DNA of 64,000 nucleotides, taken from positions 310,001 through 374,000 of the forward strand of contig NZ_AYTO01000041.1 of the NCBI RefSeq assembly GCF_000507145.1. The letters are read 5' to 3'. Shown here piece after piece: positions 15,612 through 25,134 of the stretch; the stretch's first letter is position 1; each line of letters begins with the position of its first letter. The stretch is from Bacillus tequilensis KCTC 13622. Lineage in GTDB: Bacteria; Bacillota; Bacilli; Bacillales; Bacillaceae. The notes under the pieces were generated by a model. That model worked only from the letters and a program-made list of their open reading frames with translations. It did not search any database and was not told the origin of the DNA. Made by a program: the position numbers and the translations under genes.

Positions 15612-17535
15612 AAAGACTTTTCACCTCTCGTGTTTCTCCATCCACCACATAAGCGTCATGGCGGTTTGAGCCGAACGGCTGAATAATGATCAGCCATGCA
15701 TAATGCCGTTCATCCCCTCTGTAAACGATAATTGGACGCATGCGTTTTTTGTAAATGACATCCTGATATCGAGAAGCTACTTTTTCATAAGCCAATGTTC
15801 CGTTACGATACGTATATGGGAAAGGCTGCTCGGGTGTATCACTGTACACATTAACGTTTAGCTGACCCTGATCTTCAAAAAAATTATATGTTTTAGAAGA
15901 ATCAGTATACATCACCATGTCACTCTGACTTTTTTTCTTTATTTCAGCTCCATGAGCATCGAAGATCGATAATATCTGCTGCTGCAATTGGTTGTTGTCC
16001 ATTGAAATATTCTTCTTCATCGGAAGCGAAAGGCTATGTAAAGAACCGGATTCACTCTCAAATTCCAACACAATCGCGCCTCTCGTTTCCACACGCACCA
16101 AGCTCCCGAGCAGGCTGTCGCTTTCAATATCAGTGATCTGATAAGGCTGTTTCGGTATGTTCAAAGCTGTAAACATTTGATTCAATTTGTCTTGTATGTC
16201 TTGTTCTGTCACATGAACATGAAAAAGAGAATCAAGCTGATAAATAGAAGGGTCTTCACTAAAGCTCATTAAAGTTTCTTTTTCCCAATAAAATAGCGTT
16301 CCATCATCATTATCTTTTTTATGAAGTTGATTTTTCAGATATATACGAACGACTGTCTGACCGTTTTCTTTAGATACCTTAGTTTCGATCTGGTCCTTAT
16401 TTAACACACGGCCGTGCCGTTCGAGAAAAGCGATAGACCTCCGCATGTACTCTTGATCCGTCAGCTTTTTTCCATGCGGTTTTTTTACGTATTGATAATT
16501 ACGAATCAGCTGTGAGACTTCATCTACCTCAGCTTTATAGCTCTTGCTTTCAAATGAGTAGAAATAATGCACATCCATGTTTGTATCGTGCAAATAAAGT
16601 GTTTCATTCGTAGGAAAAAATGACTTCACAATCTGTTCCGCTTTTTTAGATGAAATGTGCTCCCCGATAAAATTGAATGAATCATGGACATCTAAAGGCT
16701 TTGATACAGCAAAAGCGGCGGTTCCTGCGTTATATATCGGATTTAAGAGCAAGACAAAAAACACAACGACAGCCATCGTCAGCCGCTTATTCACACGCAT
16801 ATAAAACTTGTCTGACTTTTGGAAGAGATGATAGCTCATCAAAAATCCCGCCATTGCCAAATAAATCGTATAAGGCATTACTGCACCATAATCTATGGTG
16901 ATTTGATGGGAAAATGGAACAAGCAGCTTGACAAGCAGTCCGATAATCAGCGTATAAAACAAACCTAGTAAAATCTTATTTGTTCTCCAATACAGCTTGA
17001 AAAACAGTACATTCAATAAAATAGGAAGAATGATGATAAAAAACAGGAACACGAATTCAGTTCGCTCGACTCCATCAGGATATTCCTTCCAATATGAAAA
17101 GAAACTGAATATCATTTGTACGATCGGCAAACTGACAACGGCCAGATCGAATGTATAAAACATGCCTTTTCCGCCATGATCACGCGGCATCAGCATGTAG
17201 TGAAAAGCCGTCAGCAGTACATACCCGTATAACAAAAAATGCACCAGCGGCAGCAGTTCTTTGTCGTCCTCTCTTAAGTAAGCGCTGGTAAAGTTTGTCG
17301 CCTGCACCTGATGAATGAGTTCAACTGACACCCCAGCCAGCAGCACAATCCGCAATAAGACACCAGCTAAGAACATTGTGCGGCACCGGTTTATCTTGGG
17401 ATGGTGCACCACAACATATAAGCCCGCAAGAACTACAACTGCCCATTGAATCAGCAAGGTGCTTTGTCGGCTTAATATAAAATAACGTTCGAAATGCAAT
17501 ACATAATGACTGAATAACTCCAACACGAACAACAA
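15601..17535 (-). CDS. ylaA: YlaA, large membrane protein of unknown function
   Basis: Up to 644 residues. The first half has about eight to nine membrane helices. The second half (from about residue 280) is extracytoplasmic and mixed alpha/beta, resembling repeated PepSY-like segments (weak, by eye). It opens the ylaABCD sigma operon and is a candidate signal-sensing partner of YlaD (inference). The start is uncertain: TTG at 17535 and 17532 are both very close to the AAGGA, and GTG 17526 has better spacing. Confidence 0.85.
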   Translation of the reverse strand: MLFVLELFSHYVLHFERYFILSRQSTLLIQWAVVVLAGLYVVVHHPKINRCRTMFLAGVLLRIVLLAGVSVELIHQVQATNFTSAYLREDDKELLPLVHFLLYGYVLLTAFHYMLMPRDHGGKGMFYTFDLAVVSLPIVQMIFSFFSYWKEYPDGVERTEFVFLFFIIILPILLNVLFFKLYWRTNKILLGLFYTLIIGLLVKLLVPFSHQITIDYGAVMPYTIYLAMAGFLMSYHLFQKSDKFYMRVNKRLTMAVVVFFVLLLNPIYNAGTAAFAVSKPLDVHDSFNFIGEHISSKKAEQIVKSFFPTNETLYLHDTNMDVHYFYSFESKSYKAEVDEVSQLIRNYQYVKKPHGKKLTDQEYMRRSIAFLERHGRVLNKDQIETKVSKENGQTVVRIYLKNQLHKKDNDDGTLFYWEKETLMSFSEDPSIYQLDSLFHVHVTEQDIQDKLNQMFTALNIPKQPYQITDIESDSLLGSLVRVETRGAIVLEFESESGSLHSLSLPMKKNISMDNNQLQQQILSIFDAHGAEIKKKSQSDMVMYTDSSKTYNFFEDQGQLNVNVYSDTPEQPFPYTYRNGTLAYEKVASRYQDVIYKKRMRPIIVYRGDERHYAWLIIIQPFGSNRHDAYVVDGETREVKSLYES

Positions 17536-17568
17536 TCCTTTTCTTCTTATTAAGGCCTCATTCGGTTA

Positions 17569-17594
17569 GACAGCGGGATTTTCAAAAAGTTTCA
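17569..17594 (-). promoter_or_regulatory. ECF-type promoter of ylaABCD
   Basis: Minus-strand TGAAAC, 16 bases, TGTC, ending about 35 bp before the ylaA start. This fits an ECF promoter, presumably YlaC's own (inference). Confidence 0.45.
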
Positions 17595-17746
17595 AGAAGA
17601 AACAAAAATATCTCATCTTCCCCTTGATATGTAAAAACATAACTCCGTAATGAACCATCACATGACACTTGACTCATCTTGATATTATTCAAAAAAAACA
17701 AACGCAGGACAATACTATCAATTTTGTCTAGTTATGTTAGTTTTTG

Positions 17747-17775
17747 TTGAGTAATCCAGAATGCTAGTTTAATAT
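17747..17775 (+). promoter_or_regulatory. Promoter of nprE
   Basis: TTGAGT, a 17-base spacer, TAATAT at 17770-17775. The AT-rich stretch upstream (17690-17745) is where DegU, ScoC and CodY control would be expected from work in 168; I cannot define those sites here. Confidence 0.6.
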
Positions 17776-17818
17776 AACAATAAAGATTATTCAGTATTTT
17801 CAAAAAGGGGGATTTAAT

Positions 17819-19384
17819 GTGGGTTTAGGTAAGAAATTGTCTGTTGCTGTCGCCGCTTCGTTTATGAGTTTGTCAATCAGCCTTCCAGGTGTTCAGGCTG
17901 CTGAAAGTCATCAGCTTAAAGAGAATCAAACACATTTCCTGTCCAAAAACGCAATTGCGCAATCAGAGCTGCCTGCACCAAATGACAAGGCTGTCAAACA
18001 GTTTTTGAAAAAGAACAGCGGCATTTTTAAAGGCGACCCCGCTAAAAGGCTGAAGCTTGTCGAAAGCACGACTGATGCCCTTGGGTACAAGCACTTTCGA
18101 TATGCGCCTGTGGTGAACGGAGTGCCTGTTAAAGATTCACAAGTGATCGTTCACGTTGATAAATCCGATAATGTCTATGCGATCAATGGTGAATTACACA
18201 ATCAATCAGCGGCAAAAACAGAAAACAGCAAAAAAGTCTCTTCTGAAAAAGCGCTGGCACTTGCTTTCAAAGCCATCGGCAAATCACCAGACGCTGTTTC
18301 TAACGGAGCGGCCAAAAACAGCAATAAAGCTGAATTAAAAGCTGTAGAGACAAAGGACGGCAGCTATCGTCTTGCTTATGATGTGACGATTCGCTATATC
18401 GAGCCTGAACCTGCAAACTGGGAAGTCTTAGTTGACGCTGAAACAGGCAGCATTTTAAAACAGCAAAATAAGGTAGAACATGCTGCTGCCACTGGAAGCG
18501 GAACAACTCTAAAGGGCGCAACTGTTCCTTTGAACATCTCATATGAAAGCGGAAAATACGTTCTAAGAGATCTTTCAAAACCAACAGGCACCCAAATCAT
18601 CACATATGACTTGCAAAACAGAAAAAGCAGCCTTCCGGGCACGCTTGTCTCAAGCACAACGAAAACATTTACCTCTTCATCACAGCGGGCAGCCGTTGAC
18701 GCACACTATAACCTCGGTAAAGTGTACGATTATTTTTATTCAAACTTTAAACGAAACAGCTATGATAACAAAGGCAGTAAAATCGTTTCTTCCGTTCATT
18801 ATGGCACTAAGTACAACAATGCCGCATGGATAGGAGACCAAATGATTTACGGTGACGGCGACGGTTCATTCTTCTCTCCGCTTTCCGGCTCATTAGATGT
18901 GACTGCACATGAAATGACTCACGGCGTCACTCAAGAAACGGCCAACTTGATTTATGAAAAGCAGCCGGGGGCATTAAACGAATCATTCTCTGACGTATTC
19001 GGTTATTTTAACGATACAGAAGACTGGGACATCGGTGAAGACATTACAGTCAGCCAGCCTGCTCTCCGCAGCCTGTCCAATCCGACAAAATACGATCAGC
19101 CTGACAATTACGCTGATTACCAAAACCTCCCAAACACAGATGAAGGCGATTACGGCGGTGTACACACAAACAGCGGAATTCCAAACAAAGCCGCTTACAA
19201 TACCATTACAAAGCTTGGTGTCTCTAAATCACAGCAGATCTATTACCGTGCGTTAACAACGTACCTCACGCCTTCTTCCACGTTCAAAGATGCTAAGGCG
19301 GCTCTCCTTCAATCTGCCCGTGATCTTTACGGCTCCACTGATGCCGCTAAAGTTGAAGCAGCCTGGAATGCTGTTGGATTGTAA
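17819..19384 (+). CDS. nprE: Extracellular neutral metalloprotease (bacillolysin) NprE
   Basis: 521-residue M4-family (thermolysin-like) secreted protease starting at GTG 17819 after AAAAGGGGG. The signal peptide ends LPGVQA. A FTP/PepSY propeptide runs to residue 221 (NKVEH), then the 300-residue mature enzyme follows. Zinc ligands are H364-E-M-T-H368 and E388 in NESFSD. Compared from memory with 168 NprE there are roughly two dozen substitutions, mostly in the propeptide, which marks the strain as a near relative rather than 168. Monocistronic. Confidence 0.97.
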   Translation: MGLGKKLSVAVAASFMSLSISLPGVQAAESHQLKENQTHFLSKNAIAQSELPAPNDKAVKQFLKKNSGIFKGDPAKRLKLVESTTDALGYKHFRYAPVVNGVPVKDSQVIVHVDKSDNVYAINGELHNQSAAKTENSKKVSSEKALALAFKAIGKSPDAVSNGAAKNSNKAELKAVETKDGSYRLAYDVTIRYIEPEPANWEVLVDAETGSILKQQNKVEHAAATGSGTTLKGATVPLNISYESGKYVLRDLSKPTGTQIITYDLQNRKSSLPGTLVSSTTKTFTSSSQRAAVDAHYNLGKVYDYFYSNFKRNSYDNKGSKIVSSVHYGTKYNNAAWIGDQMIYGDGDGSFFSPLSGSLDVTAHEMTHGVTQETANLIYEKQPGALNESFSDVFGYFNDTEDWDIGEDITVSQPALRSLSNPTKYDQPDNYADYQNLPNTDEGDYGGVHTNSGIPNKAAYNTITKLGVSKSQQIYYRALTTYLTPSSTFKDAKAALLQSARDLYGSTDAAKVEAAWNAVGL

Positions 19385-19391
19385 TGTTAGG

Positions 19392-19420
19392 AAAAGCCTG
19401 AGAAATCTCAGGCTTTTTCT
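19392..19420 (+). terminator. Terminator after nprE
   Basis: AAAAGCCTGAGA and TCTCAGGCTTTT stem of 12 bp, then TC. Confidence 0.85.
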
Positions 19421-19518
19421 GTTACATGTATTTCTCTCTTCAGCAGTAATAACGAAAAGATAATGTTAAAAAACAGAAACCGCTTCTGATTTGCAAAAAA
19501 GAGGAGGTACAGCTCCAA

Positions 19519-19644
19519 GTGTGCAGCAAAGGGAAAGCGGCGGTCGATCTTCCTGACTCAGGGCACAAGATTGATAGAGAAATTCTTCTAGCGGACACTA
19601 GCTATGTGAAGGATTGCGCGTTCAGAAAAGAGCAAAAACATTGA
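19519..19644 (+). CDS. Possible 41-residue ORF upstream of yktD
   Basis: GTG 19519 follows a strong GAGGAGGT (12 bases away, rather far). It encodes VCSKGKAAVDLPDSGHKIDR and 21 more charged residues, ending at the TTGACA of the next promoter. No promoter or family is recognised; it may be a gene remnant. In the rest of 19421-19518 I see nothing. Confidence 0.25.
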   Translation: MCSKGKAAVDLPDSGHKIDREILLADTSYVKDCAFRKEQKH

Positions 19645-19669
19645 CAAAAAAACTTATTTATGCTAAAAT
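19641..19669 (+). promoter_or_regulatory. Strong SigA promoter of yktD
   Basis: TTGACA, a 17-base spacer, TAAAAT at 19664-19669, starting near 19676. Confidence 0.75.
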
Positions 19670-19694
19670 TTACTATTAATATATTTATGTGTAT

Positions 19695-19731
19695 AATAAG
19701 ATTCTCCTGGCCAGGGGAATCTTATTTTTTT
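19695..19731 (+). promoter_or_regulatory. Attenuator-like terminator in the yktD leader
   Basis: AATAAGATTC pairs with GAATCTTATT, with CCTGGCCAGG in the middle (one G-U step), followed by T7. It lies between the promoter and the yktD ribosome binding site GGAGGAT, which starts three bases after the last T. Confidence 0.7.
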
Positions 19732-19746
19732 ATGGAGGATCATTTC

Positions 19747-20661
19747 ATGAAAAAAAATGAGTCCAGTTTAACGTCTTTGATTTCAGCTTTTGCCCGTGCG
19801 TATCACAGCCGATATGATACGCCTCTCATTTTTGATGATTTTATTGCAAAAGATCTCATAAATGAAAAAGAGTTTACAAGCATCAGTGAGAACATGATTC
19901 AAGGAATCTCGTTTTTCAACAAAGAGATTGCTGAACGTCTGCAACATGATCCTGAAGAAATATTAAAATGGGTTATACAAATCCAGCTGTCGCCCACGCC
20001 CTTAGCACGTGCTGCGTATTGCGAAAAAGTCTTACACAACGAATTGATGCTGGGAGCAAAACAGTATGTCATTCTTGGGGCCGGGCTGGATACTTTCTGT
20101 ATCCGGCATCCAGAATTAGAAAACAGCCTGCAAATTTTCGAGGTTGATCATCCGGCTACACAGCAAGTCAAAAAAGATAAGCTGCAGGATGCAAATCTGG
20201 CAATTCCGGGACATCTTCACTTTGTTCCTATGGATTTCACCAAAATGTTTTCATATGAGCCTCTCTTAGATAAAGGATTTAAGAGCACAAAAACATTCTT
20301 CAGCCTTCTCGGAGTGTCTTATTATTTAACCCGAGAAGAAAATGCAAACTTGATCAGCCATTTATTTTCGCATGTCCCATCCGGCAGCTCGATCGTTTTT
20401 GATTATGGGGACGAAACACTCTTTACAGCAAAAGGAACGTCAAACCGAGTTGAACATATGGTGAAGATGGCTGCCGCAGGCGGTGAACCGATGCAATCGT
20501 GTTTCACCTATCAAGAAATTGAACATATGTTAGAGTCATCGGGATTACTGATCTATGAGCATTTATCACCGGACGACATTCATGACCTTTTCTTTTGCAA
20601 TCGAACCGACGATTTGTCAGCTTTTGAAACAATTCATTATATTCATGCGGTGAAAAAATAA
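19747..20661 (+). CDS. yktD: YktD, SAM-dependent methyltransferase (LCM/Ppm1-like)
   Basis: 304-residue protein of the leucine carboxyl methyltransferase-like, class I SAM methyltransferase family often found with polyketide clusters. The SAM motif I is YVILGAGLDTF; an acidic EVDHPATQ follows, then the post-motif PMDFTKMF. The frame is open upstream to 19660, but that runs through the promoter and terminator; ATG 19747 with GGAGGAT is the start. The substrate is unknown. Confidence 0.9.
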   Translation: MKKNESSLTSLISAFARAYHSRYDTPLIFDDFIAKDLINEKEFTSISENMIQGISFFNKEIAERLQHDPEEILKWVIQIQLSPTPLARAAYCEKVLHNELMLGAKQYVILGAGLDTFCIRHPELENSLQIFEVDHPATQQVKKDKLQDANLAIPGHLHFVPMDFTKMFSYEPLLDKGFKSTKTFFSLLGVSYYLTREENANLISHLFSHVPSGSSIVFDYGDETLFTAKGTSNRVEHMVKMAAAGGEPMQSCFTYQEIEHMLESSGLLIYEHLSPDDIHDLFFCNRTDDLSAFETIHYIHAVKK

Positions 20662-20674
20662 TATTTTATTCAAC

Positions 20675-20703
20675 AAAAGCCTCCCCTTTTTCGGGAGGCT
20701 TTT
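20675..20703. terminator. Bidirectional terminator between yktD and ykzC
   Basis: AAAAGCCTCCC and GGGAGGCTTTT with a CTTTTTC loop; U-tracts are available in both directions. Confidence 0.85.
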
Positions 20704-20723
20704 ATAAAAAGAAACTGCCGTCA

Positions 20724-21191
20724 TCAAACGGCCGCTTCCGCTAAAGGCTTCACAAAGATCATAAACGATTTGCCTCTTTCATCTTTCTCCGTTTTCAGCT
20801 GTTCAAAGCCGCATTGGCTCAAAAACAGGATCCATTCACTGCGATCAATGGGAACTCCGGCAAACATCGCTTTATGCTTGTCTCTGAGCGATTTGCTGAT
20901 CTGTTCAATGATCATCCTCGCATACCCCTTGTTTTCTTCAGCCGGATCGACCAGTACCGTTCCAAGCCACGGCTTTCCGTTTGAAGGCGCCCACTCAAGA
21001 TGATAGCTGACGGCAACAGGATGACCGGCTGTTTCCCATACAAGCCATGACCCGTTGTACATAGAGTAGGAGATAATATAGCTTTCTGCATCTTTTTCTC
21101 CAAACTCCTCCTCTTTCCATTCAGGATGAGCCTTTGCGAGCTTCTCTAACAAGCAGAGGTCGTCCTGTTCAAACGGCCTATTTCTCAGCAT
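20724..21191 (-). CDS. ykzC: YkzC, GNAT-family acetyltransferase
   Basis: 155-residue GNAT fold protein. The acetyl-CoA binding region is LGTVLVDPAEENKGYARMII, an R/Q-x-x-G-x-G/A-type loop reduced to NKGYAR, and a later QCGFE matches the usual beta-turn before the last strand. Starting at ATG 21191 makes it overlap the 3' end of suhB by 14 bases, so the two are probably translated together. The frame continues to 21245 inside suhB without a binding site. The substrate is unknown; the symbol is given from position and family. Confidence 0.8.
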   Translation of the reverse strand: MLRNRPFEQDDLCLLEKLAKAHPEWKEEEFGEKDAESYIISYSMYNGSWLVWETAGHPVAVSYHLEWAPSNGKPWLGTVLVDPAEENKGYARMIIEQISKSLRDKHKAMFAGVPIDRSEWILFLSQCGFEQLKTEKDERGKSFMIFVKPLAEAAV

Positions 21192-21975
21192 GAAGATACT
21201 CTTCAAATATCGTTTTATGTATGGATGGGTTTCCGGCAAGCACACTGTGATTTTCTAAAAAGCTAAACGGCTTTCCCTCAATGGTCGAATAAATGCCTCC
21301 TACTTCATTTAACAGAATACAGCCCGCTGCATAATCCCATGGCGCAAGCCGCATTGTGATGTAAGCATCGATTCTTCCTGCCGCGACATTCGCCAGCTCT
21401 AAAGCGGCAGATCCGTAGGAGCGTGTGCCCCTGACTCTTTTCACAAGGGGCGCCAGTACACTTGAATCAATTCTTCTGTTTTCCGTTACCCATGTCGCAT
21501 TAATGGCAATAATCGCTTCTTCAATGACAGTTTCTTTTAAAGGAGCCAGCTTTGTTTCATTCATATAAGCTCCTCTTCCGCTAAATGCGTGATACAGCTC
21601 ATCATGCACCACATCATAGATCAAACCGATTTTTCCTTCTCCGTTTTCAAAAATCCCAATAGAAATCGCAAAGTTTCTTTGCTGGTGCACAAAATTCATC
21701 GTCCCGTCAATTGGGTCAATAATCCAGACGACTCCCTCAAGTGAATAGAGTTTGTCTCCTTGACCTTCTTCGCCGAGTATGCGGTGTCCCGGAAACGTTT
21801 CCTGAATGCGTTCAATAAAAAACTTTTCCGTTTCTTTGTCAATATTGGTGACTAAATCATTCGGATTTGATTTCGTTTCAATCGTCAGGCTTTCATGCAT
21901 AGATTGTTTAATTCTTGTGCCTGCTTCTCTTATCCATTTCTTTGCAATCTCATCAATTTCCGTCCAATTTGTCAT
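21178..21975 (-). CDS. suhB: Inositol monophosphatase-family phosphatase (YktC/SuhB-like)
   Basis: 265-residue magnesium-dependent phosphatase. Metal motifs in order: LGEEG (about residue 68), WIIDPIDGTMNF, and C-terminal WDYAAG. Family substrates are inositol-1-phosphate, NADP or nucleotide phosphates; YktC of B. subtilis has been reported as an inositol monophosphatase. ATG 21975 follows GAGAGG; an out-of-frame ATG lies four bases upstream. The stop overlaps ykzC. Confidence 0.92.
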   Translation of the reverse strand: MTNWTEIDEIAKKWIREAGTRIKQSMHESLTIETKSNPNDLVTNIDKETEKFFIERIQETFPGHRILGEEGQGDKLYSLEGVVWIIDPIDGTMNFVHQQRNFAISIGIFENGEGKIGLIYDVVHDELYHAFSGRGAYMNETKLAPLKETVIEEAIIAINATWVTENRRIDSSVLAPLVKRVRGTRSYGSAALELANVAAGRIDAYITMRLAPWDYAAGCILLNEVGGIYSTIEGKPFSFLENHSVLAGNPSIHKTIFEEYLHAEK

Positions 21976-22072
21976 TCATGTGTACCTCTCTTCTATGTAG
22001 ACCTTTATTTTATAGGATACTGATAACGGCGGTGAAAAAGCAAGGGAAATGAAAAATATGCCTTCTCATGTA

Positions 22073-22100
22073 AAAACGAACCATTCATGCGGTTCGTTTT
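22073..22100 (-). terminator. Terminator after ykzI
   Basis: AAAACGAACC and GGTTCGTTTT with an 8-base loop; on the minus strand the final GTTCGTTTTT supplies the U-tract. Confidence 0.75.
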
Positions 22101-22112
22101 CACTATCGCTTT

Positions 22113-22301
22113 TTACCCGTTAATCCGATTCCATTCTTTTCTGAGTCGCTCAAGTTTGTTTTTGCTTTGTTCGATCTGTTCTTCATTTTCTTTTTGCATC
22201 GCTTCATATAGGGTTGCCAATTCATAATCAACCTCTAGTCTCCAGACAGCTACACGATTGTTTTTCTCTTCCTTAAATCCCTCTTTTACAACTTGCCTCA
22301 T
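22113..22301 (-). CDS. ykzI: YkzI, small coiled-coil-like protein
   Basis: 62 residues, highly charged and helical (LEVDYELATLYEAMQKENEE, then repeated K/E). ATG 22301 with AAGGGG is preferred to the ATG 19 codons upstream. Function unknown. Confidence 0.82.
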   Translation of the reverse strand: MRQVVKEGFKEEKNNRVAVWRLEVDYELATLYEAMQKENEEQIEQSKNKLERLRKEWNRING

Positions 22302-22483
22302 TGTCTTTCGCCCCTTCCAGAGATCATTTGTTTGTAAAAAAGCATCCCATTTTGCCATTCAACAATGATGACTTCTTATATCGTATGATTGTTCTATTTA
22401 CGCGTAACAGGATTCTAAAAATTGTGTGTTTACCTATTCGTTCATTACCACATTTCCCCTTTCTTAAAACGCGCGCAATCTTT

Positions 22484-22511
22484 TTGCCGCTCGTCCTAAC
22501 TGTGATAAAAT
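22484..22511 (+). promoter_or_regulatory. Promoter of yktB
   Basis: TTGCCG, a 16-base spacer, TAAAAT at 22506-22511 preceded by TGa (extended -10). Confidence 0.6.
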
Positions 22512-22540
22512 ATGTATACTGAGCATGAAGGAGGAAAATC

Positions 22541-23179
22541 ATGACACAAATGCGTTTTACTGAAGAAGACTTTAACACATTTACAATAGAAGGCTTAGAC
22601 GCGCGCATGGAGGTTTTAAAAGAGACGGTCCGCCCGAAGCTTACAGCACTAGGCGAACATTTTGCCCCGACTTTATCAGCTTTAACGGGAGATGAAATGT
22701 TTCCGCATGTGGCAAAGCACGCAAGAAGATCCGTCAATCCTCCTGCTGACAGCTGGGTGGCGTTCGCAAACAGCAAAAGAGGCTATAAAAAACTGCCGCA
22801 TTTTCAAATTGGTCTATGGGAAAGCCACGTATTTGTGTGGTTCGCGATTATTTATGAATCTCCTATCAAAGAAGAATACGGCAAATTGCTTGAAACAAAC
22901 CAGGAAACCATCACCAGAAATATTCCAGACAGCTTCGTTTGGTCCGCAGATCACACCAAACCGGGAGTACATAAGCAGTCTGATATGGACAAGGAACAGC
23001 TGAAGACGCTGTTTGAGCGTTTGCAGACTGTAAAAAAAGCTGAGCTTTTATGCGGCATCCAGCTTCAAAAGGAAGAAGTGCTGAAGATGAATAACCAGGA
23101 ATTCCTTCAGCGTATCGATGATGCGTTTCAGAAACTTGCTTTTCTGTACCGTCTCACCCAAAAAGTGTCACAAGCATAA
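22541..23179 (+). CDS. yktB: YktB, UPF0637/DUF1054 protein
   Basis: 212 residues, soluble, alpha/beta. Conserved-looking blocks are [20 protein letters not shown] and the aromatic [20 protein letters not shown] 22541 follows GAAGGAGG. Family function is unknown to me. It converges on yktA, sharing a bidirectional terminator. Confidence 0.9.
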   Translation: MTQMRFTEEDFNTFTIEGLDARMEVLKETVRPKLTALGEHFAPTLSALTGDEMFPHVAKHARRSVNPPADSWVAFANSKRGYKKLPHFQIGLWESHVFVWFAIIYESPIKEEYGKLLETNQETITRNIPDSFVWSADHTKPGVHKQSDMDKEQLKTLFERLQTVKKAELLCGIQLQKEEVLKMNNQEFLQRIDDAFQKLAFLYRLTQKVSQA

Positions 23180-23210
23180 AAAAGAGCCGGGATATTCCCC
23201 GGCTCTTTTT
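23179..23210. terminator. Bidirectional terminator between yktB and yktA
   Basis: AAAAAGAGCCGGG and CCCGGCTCTTTTT around an ATATTC loop. Confidence 0.9.
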
Positions 23211-23211
23211 C

Positions 23212-23478
23212 CTACATCTTAATCTTCGCCTGATCAGATTCTCTCGCCTGTTTGACAGTGCGGTAAGGCGAATATGTACTTTGTTCCTCAAACTCGCCGC
23301 ATAGCTTTTTTTCCTCGGCCTTCCCCGGGACAATTTCCTTAAAACGACGGTAAGCTTTAAGCAGTTCTTCGCGATCAGCGCCTTTTTCATATGCAAGCTC
23401 AACCTGCTGGAAAAACGCGATCACATCCACTGCTTCTTCGGTTGTCCAATCTTCATTCATCGGATATTGGTACTCCAT
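23212..23478 (-). CDS. yktA: YktA, UPF0223 protein
   Basis: 88-residue helical protein of the UPF0223 family (MEYQYPMNEDWTTEEAVDVI). ATG 23478 lies eight bases after AAGGAG; a GTG three codons upstream overlaps that site. Function unknown. Confidence 0.9.
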   Translation of the reverse strand: MEYQYPMNEDWTTEEAVDVIAFFQQVELAYEKGADREELLKAYRRFKEIVPGKAEEKKLCGEFEEQSTYSPYRTVKQARESDQAKIKM

Positions 23479-23661
23479 TTTCTTCACTCCTTATCATTTG
23501 CTTCCTTTAAGAAAAAGCATCTTCATTTGATCATAAATTGTTCTTTACATTCTTTCAAGTTCATAATATAATTCATTTGTTTTACGTCTAAAAAACGGTT
23601 GAGAAACTGATTTTAATACACACTATTATGCATAGGTATGATTACAAAGGTGGGAAAACAA

Positions 23662-25134
23662 TTGTCGCAACACGAAACACCCTTATACACAGGACTGAAA
23701 AAGCATGCAAGCAGACAGCCTGTTCAATTCCACATTCCCGGCCATAAAAAAGGGGCAGGGATGGACCCAGAATTCAGACAATTTATCGGTGAAAACGCAT
23801 TAAGCATAGATTTAATCAATATTGAACCATTAGATGACCTGCACGCGCCAAAAGGCATCATCAAACAAGCACAGGATCTTGCGGCTGAAGCATTTGGCGC
23901 GGACCACACATTTTTCTCTGTCCAAGGAACAAGCGGCGCCATTATGACAATGGTGATGGCTGTTTGCGGACCTGGAGATAAAATTATTATTCCGCGAAAT
24001 GTGCACAAATCAATTATGACAGCTATTGTATTTTCCGGAGCGATCCCAATCTTTATTCATCCTGAAATTGACAATGAATTGGGCATCTCCCATGGTATTA
24101 CACTTGATTCTGCTAAACGGGCGCTTACGGAGCACCCAGATGCAAAAGGGCTGCTCGTCATCAATCCGACATATTTCGGGGTTGCAGCCGACTTAAAAAG
24201 CATTGTAGAGCTTGCCCATTCGTTTGATGTACCTGTGCTTGTCGATGAGGCACACGGCGTGCACATTCATTTTCACAGCGAATTGCCGCTTTCAGCCATG
24301 CAGGCAGGAGCGGACATAGCAGCAACTAGTGTACACAAGCTGGGCGGCTCACTGACGCAAAGCTCTATTTTAAACATGAGAGAGGGCCTTGTTTCCAAAG
24401 ACAGAGTGCAATCCATCCTGAGCATGCTGACAACGACGTCGACTTCTTACTTGCTTCTCGCCTCACTGGATGTCGCTAGAAAACGCCTTGCAACAGAAGG
24501 GCATCAGCTTGCTGAGGAGACACTGAAGCTTGCCAACCAGACGAGAAACCGCCTCAATCAGATTGAAGGTATTTATTGTGTCGGTGAGGAGATTCTCGGG
24601 TCAAAAGCAGCTTACAGCTATGACCCGACAAAATTGATTATCTCTGTTAAAAATCTTGGGCTTACAGGCCATGACGTGGAAAAATGGCTTCGTGAATCCT
24701 TTAATATTGAAGTTGAGCTTTCGGATCTATACAATATTTTGTGTATTTTTACCCCTGGTGACAGCCAAAATGATGCAGACCGGCTTGTAGAGGCTTTAAC
24801 AGAGATTGCACATCATATGGCAGAGAAAGATGTCACACATCGGCAAACTGAGGTTCTGCTTCCGGAAATACCTTTATTGGCAATGACGCCTCGTGATGCT
24901 TTCTATGCAAATACGGAAGTCATCCCCTTAAAAGAAGCATCAGGACGGATTATCGCTGAATTCGTCATGGTATATCCTCCTGGTATTCCAATCTTTATTC
25001 CGGGTGAGATCATTACTGAAGAAAATATCAGCTACATTTTCAAGAATCTTGACGCGGGTCTCCCTGTTCAAGGACCTGAGGACTCGACCCTCACGATGAT
25101 CCGGGTCATTAAAGAACAAAAAGCGATTCAATAA
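23662..25134 (+). CDS. speA: Arginine decarboxylase SpeA
   Basis: 490-residue PLP enzyme of the Orn/Lys/Arg decarboxylase family, converting arginine to agmatine, the first step of spermidine synthesis, which is needed for biofilm formation. The PLP lysine is in SVHKLGGSLTQ; the cofactor-binding DEAHGVHIHF and the C-terminal domain (FIPGE) are present. The frame opens at 23638, but AAAGGTGGG is inside that extension and precedes TTG 23662, the start used in 168. The stop codon is already within the terminator palindrome. Confidence 0.95.
   Translation: MSQHETPLYTGLKKHASRQPVQFHIPGHKKGAGMDPEFRQFIGENALSIDLINIEPLDDLHAPKGIIKQAQDLAAEAFGADHTFFSVQGTSGAIMTMVMAVCGPGDKIIIPRNVHKSIMTAIVFSGAIPIFIHPEIDNELGISHGITLDSAKRALTEHPDAKGLLVINPTYFGVAADLKSIVELAHSFDVPVLVDEAHGVHIHFHSELPLSAMQAGADIAATSVHKLGGSLTQSSILNMREGLVSKDRVQSILSMLTTTSTSYLLLASLDVARKRLATEGHQLAEETLKLANQTRNRLNQIEGIYCVGEEILGSKAAYSYDPTKLIISVKNLGLTGHDVEKWLRESFNIEVELSDLYNILCIFTPGDSQNDADRLVEALTEIAHHMAEKDVTHRQTEVLLPEIPLLAMTPRDAFYANTEVIPLKEASGRIIAEFVMVYPPGIPIFIPGEIITEENISYIFKNLDAGLPVQGPEDSTLTMIRVIKEQKAIQ

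Noticed and set aside
17747..17818. Defined DegU, ScoC or CodY sites at nprE
   Set aside because: Regulation is known in 168, but the motifs are too degenerate to place by eye.
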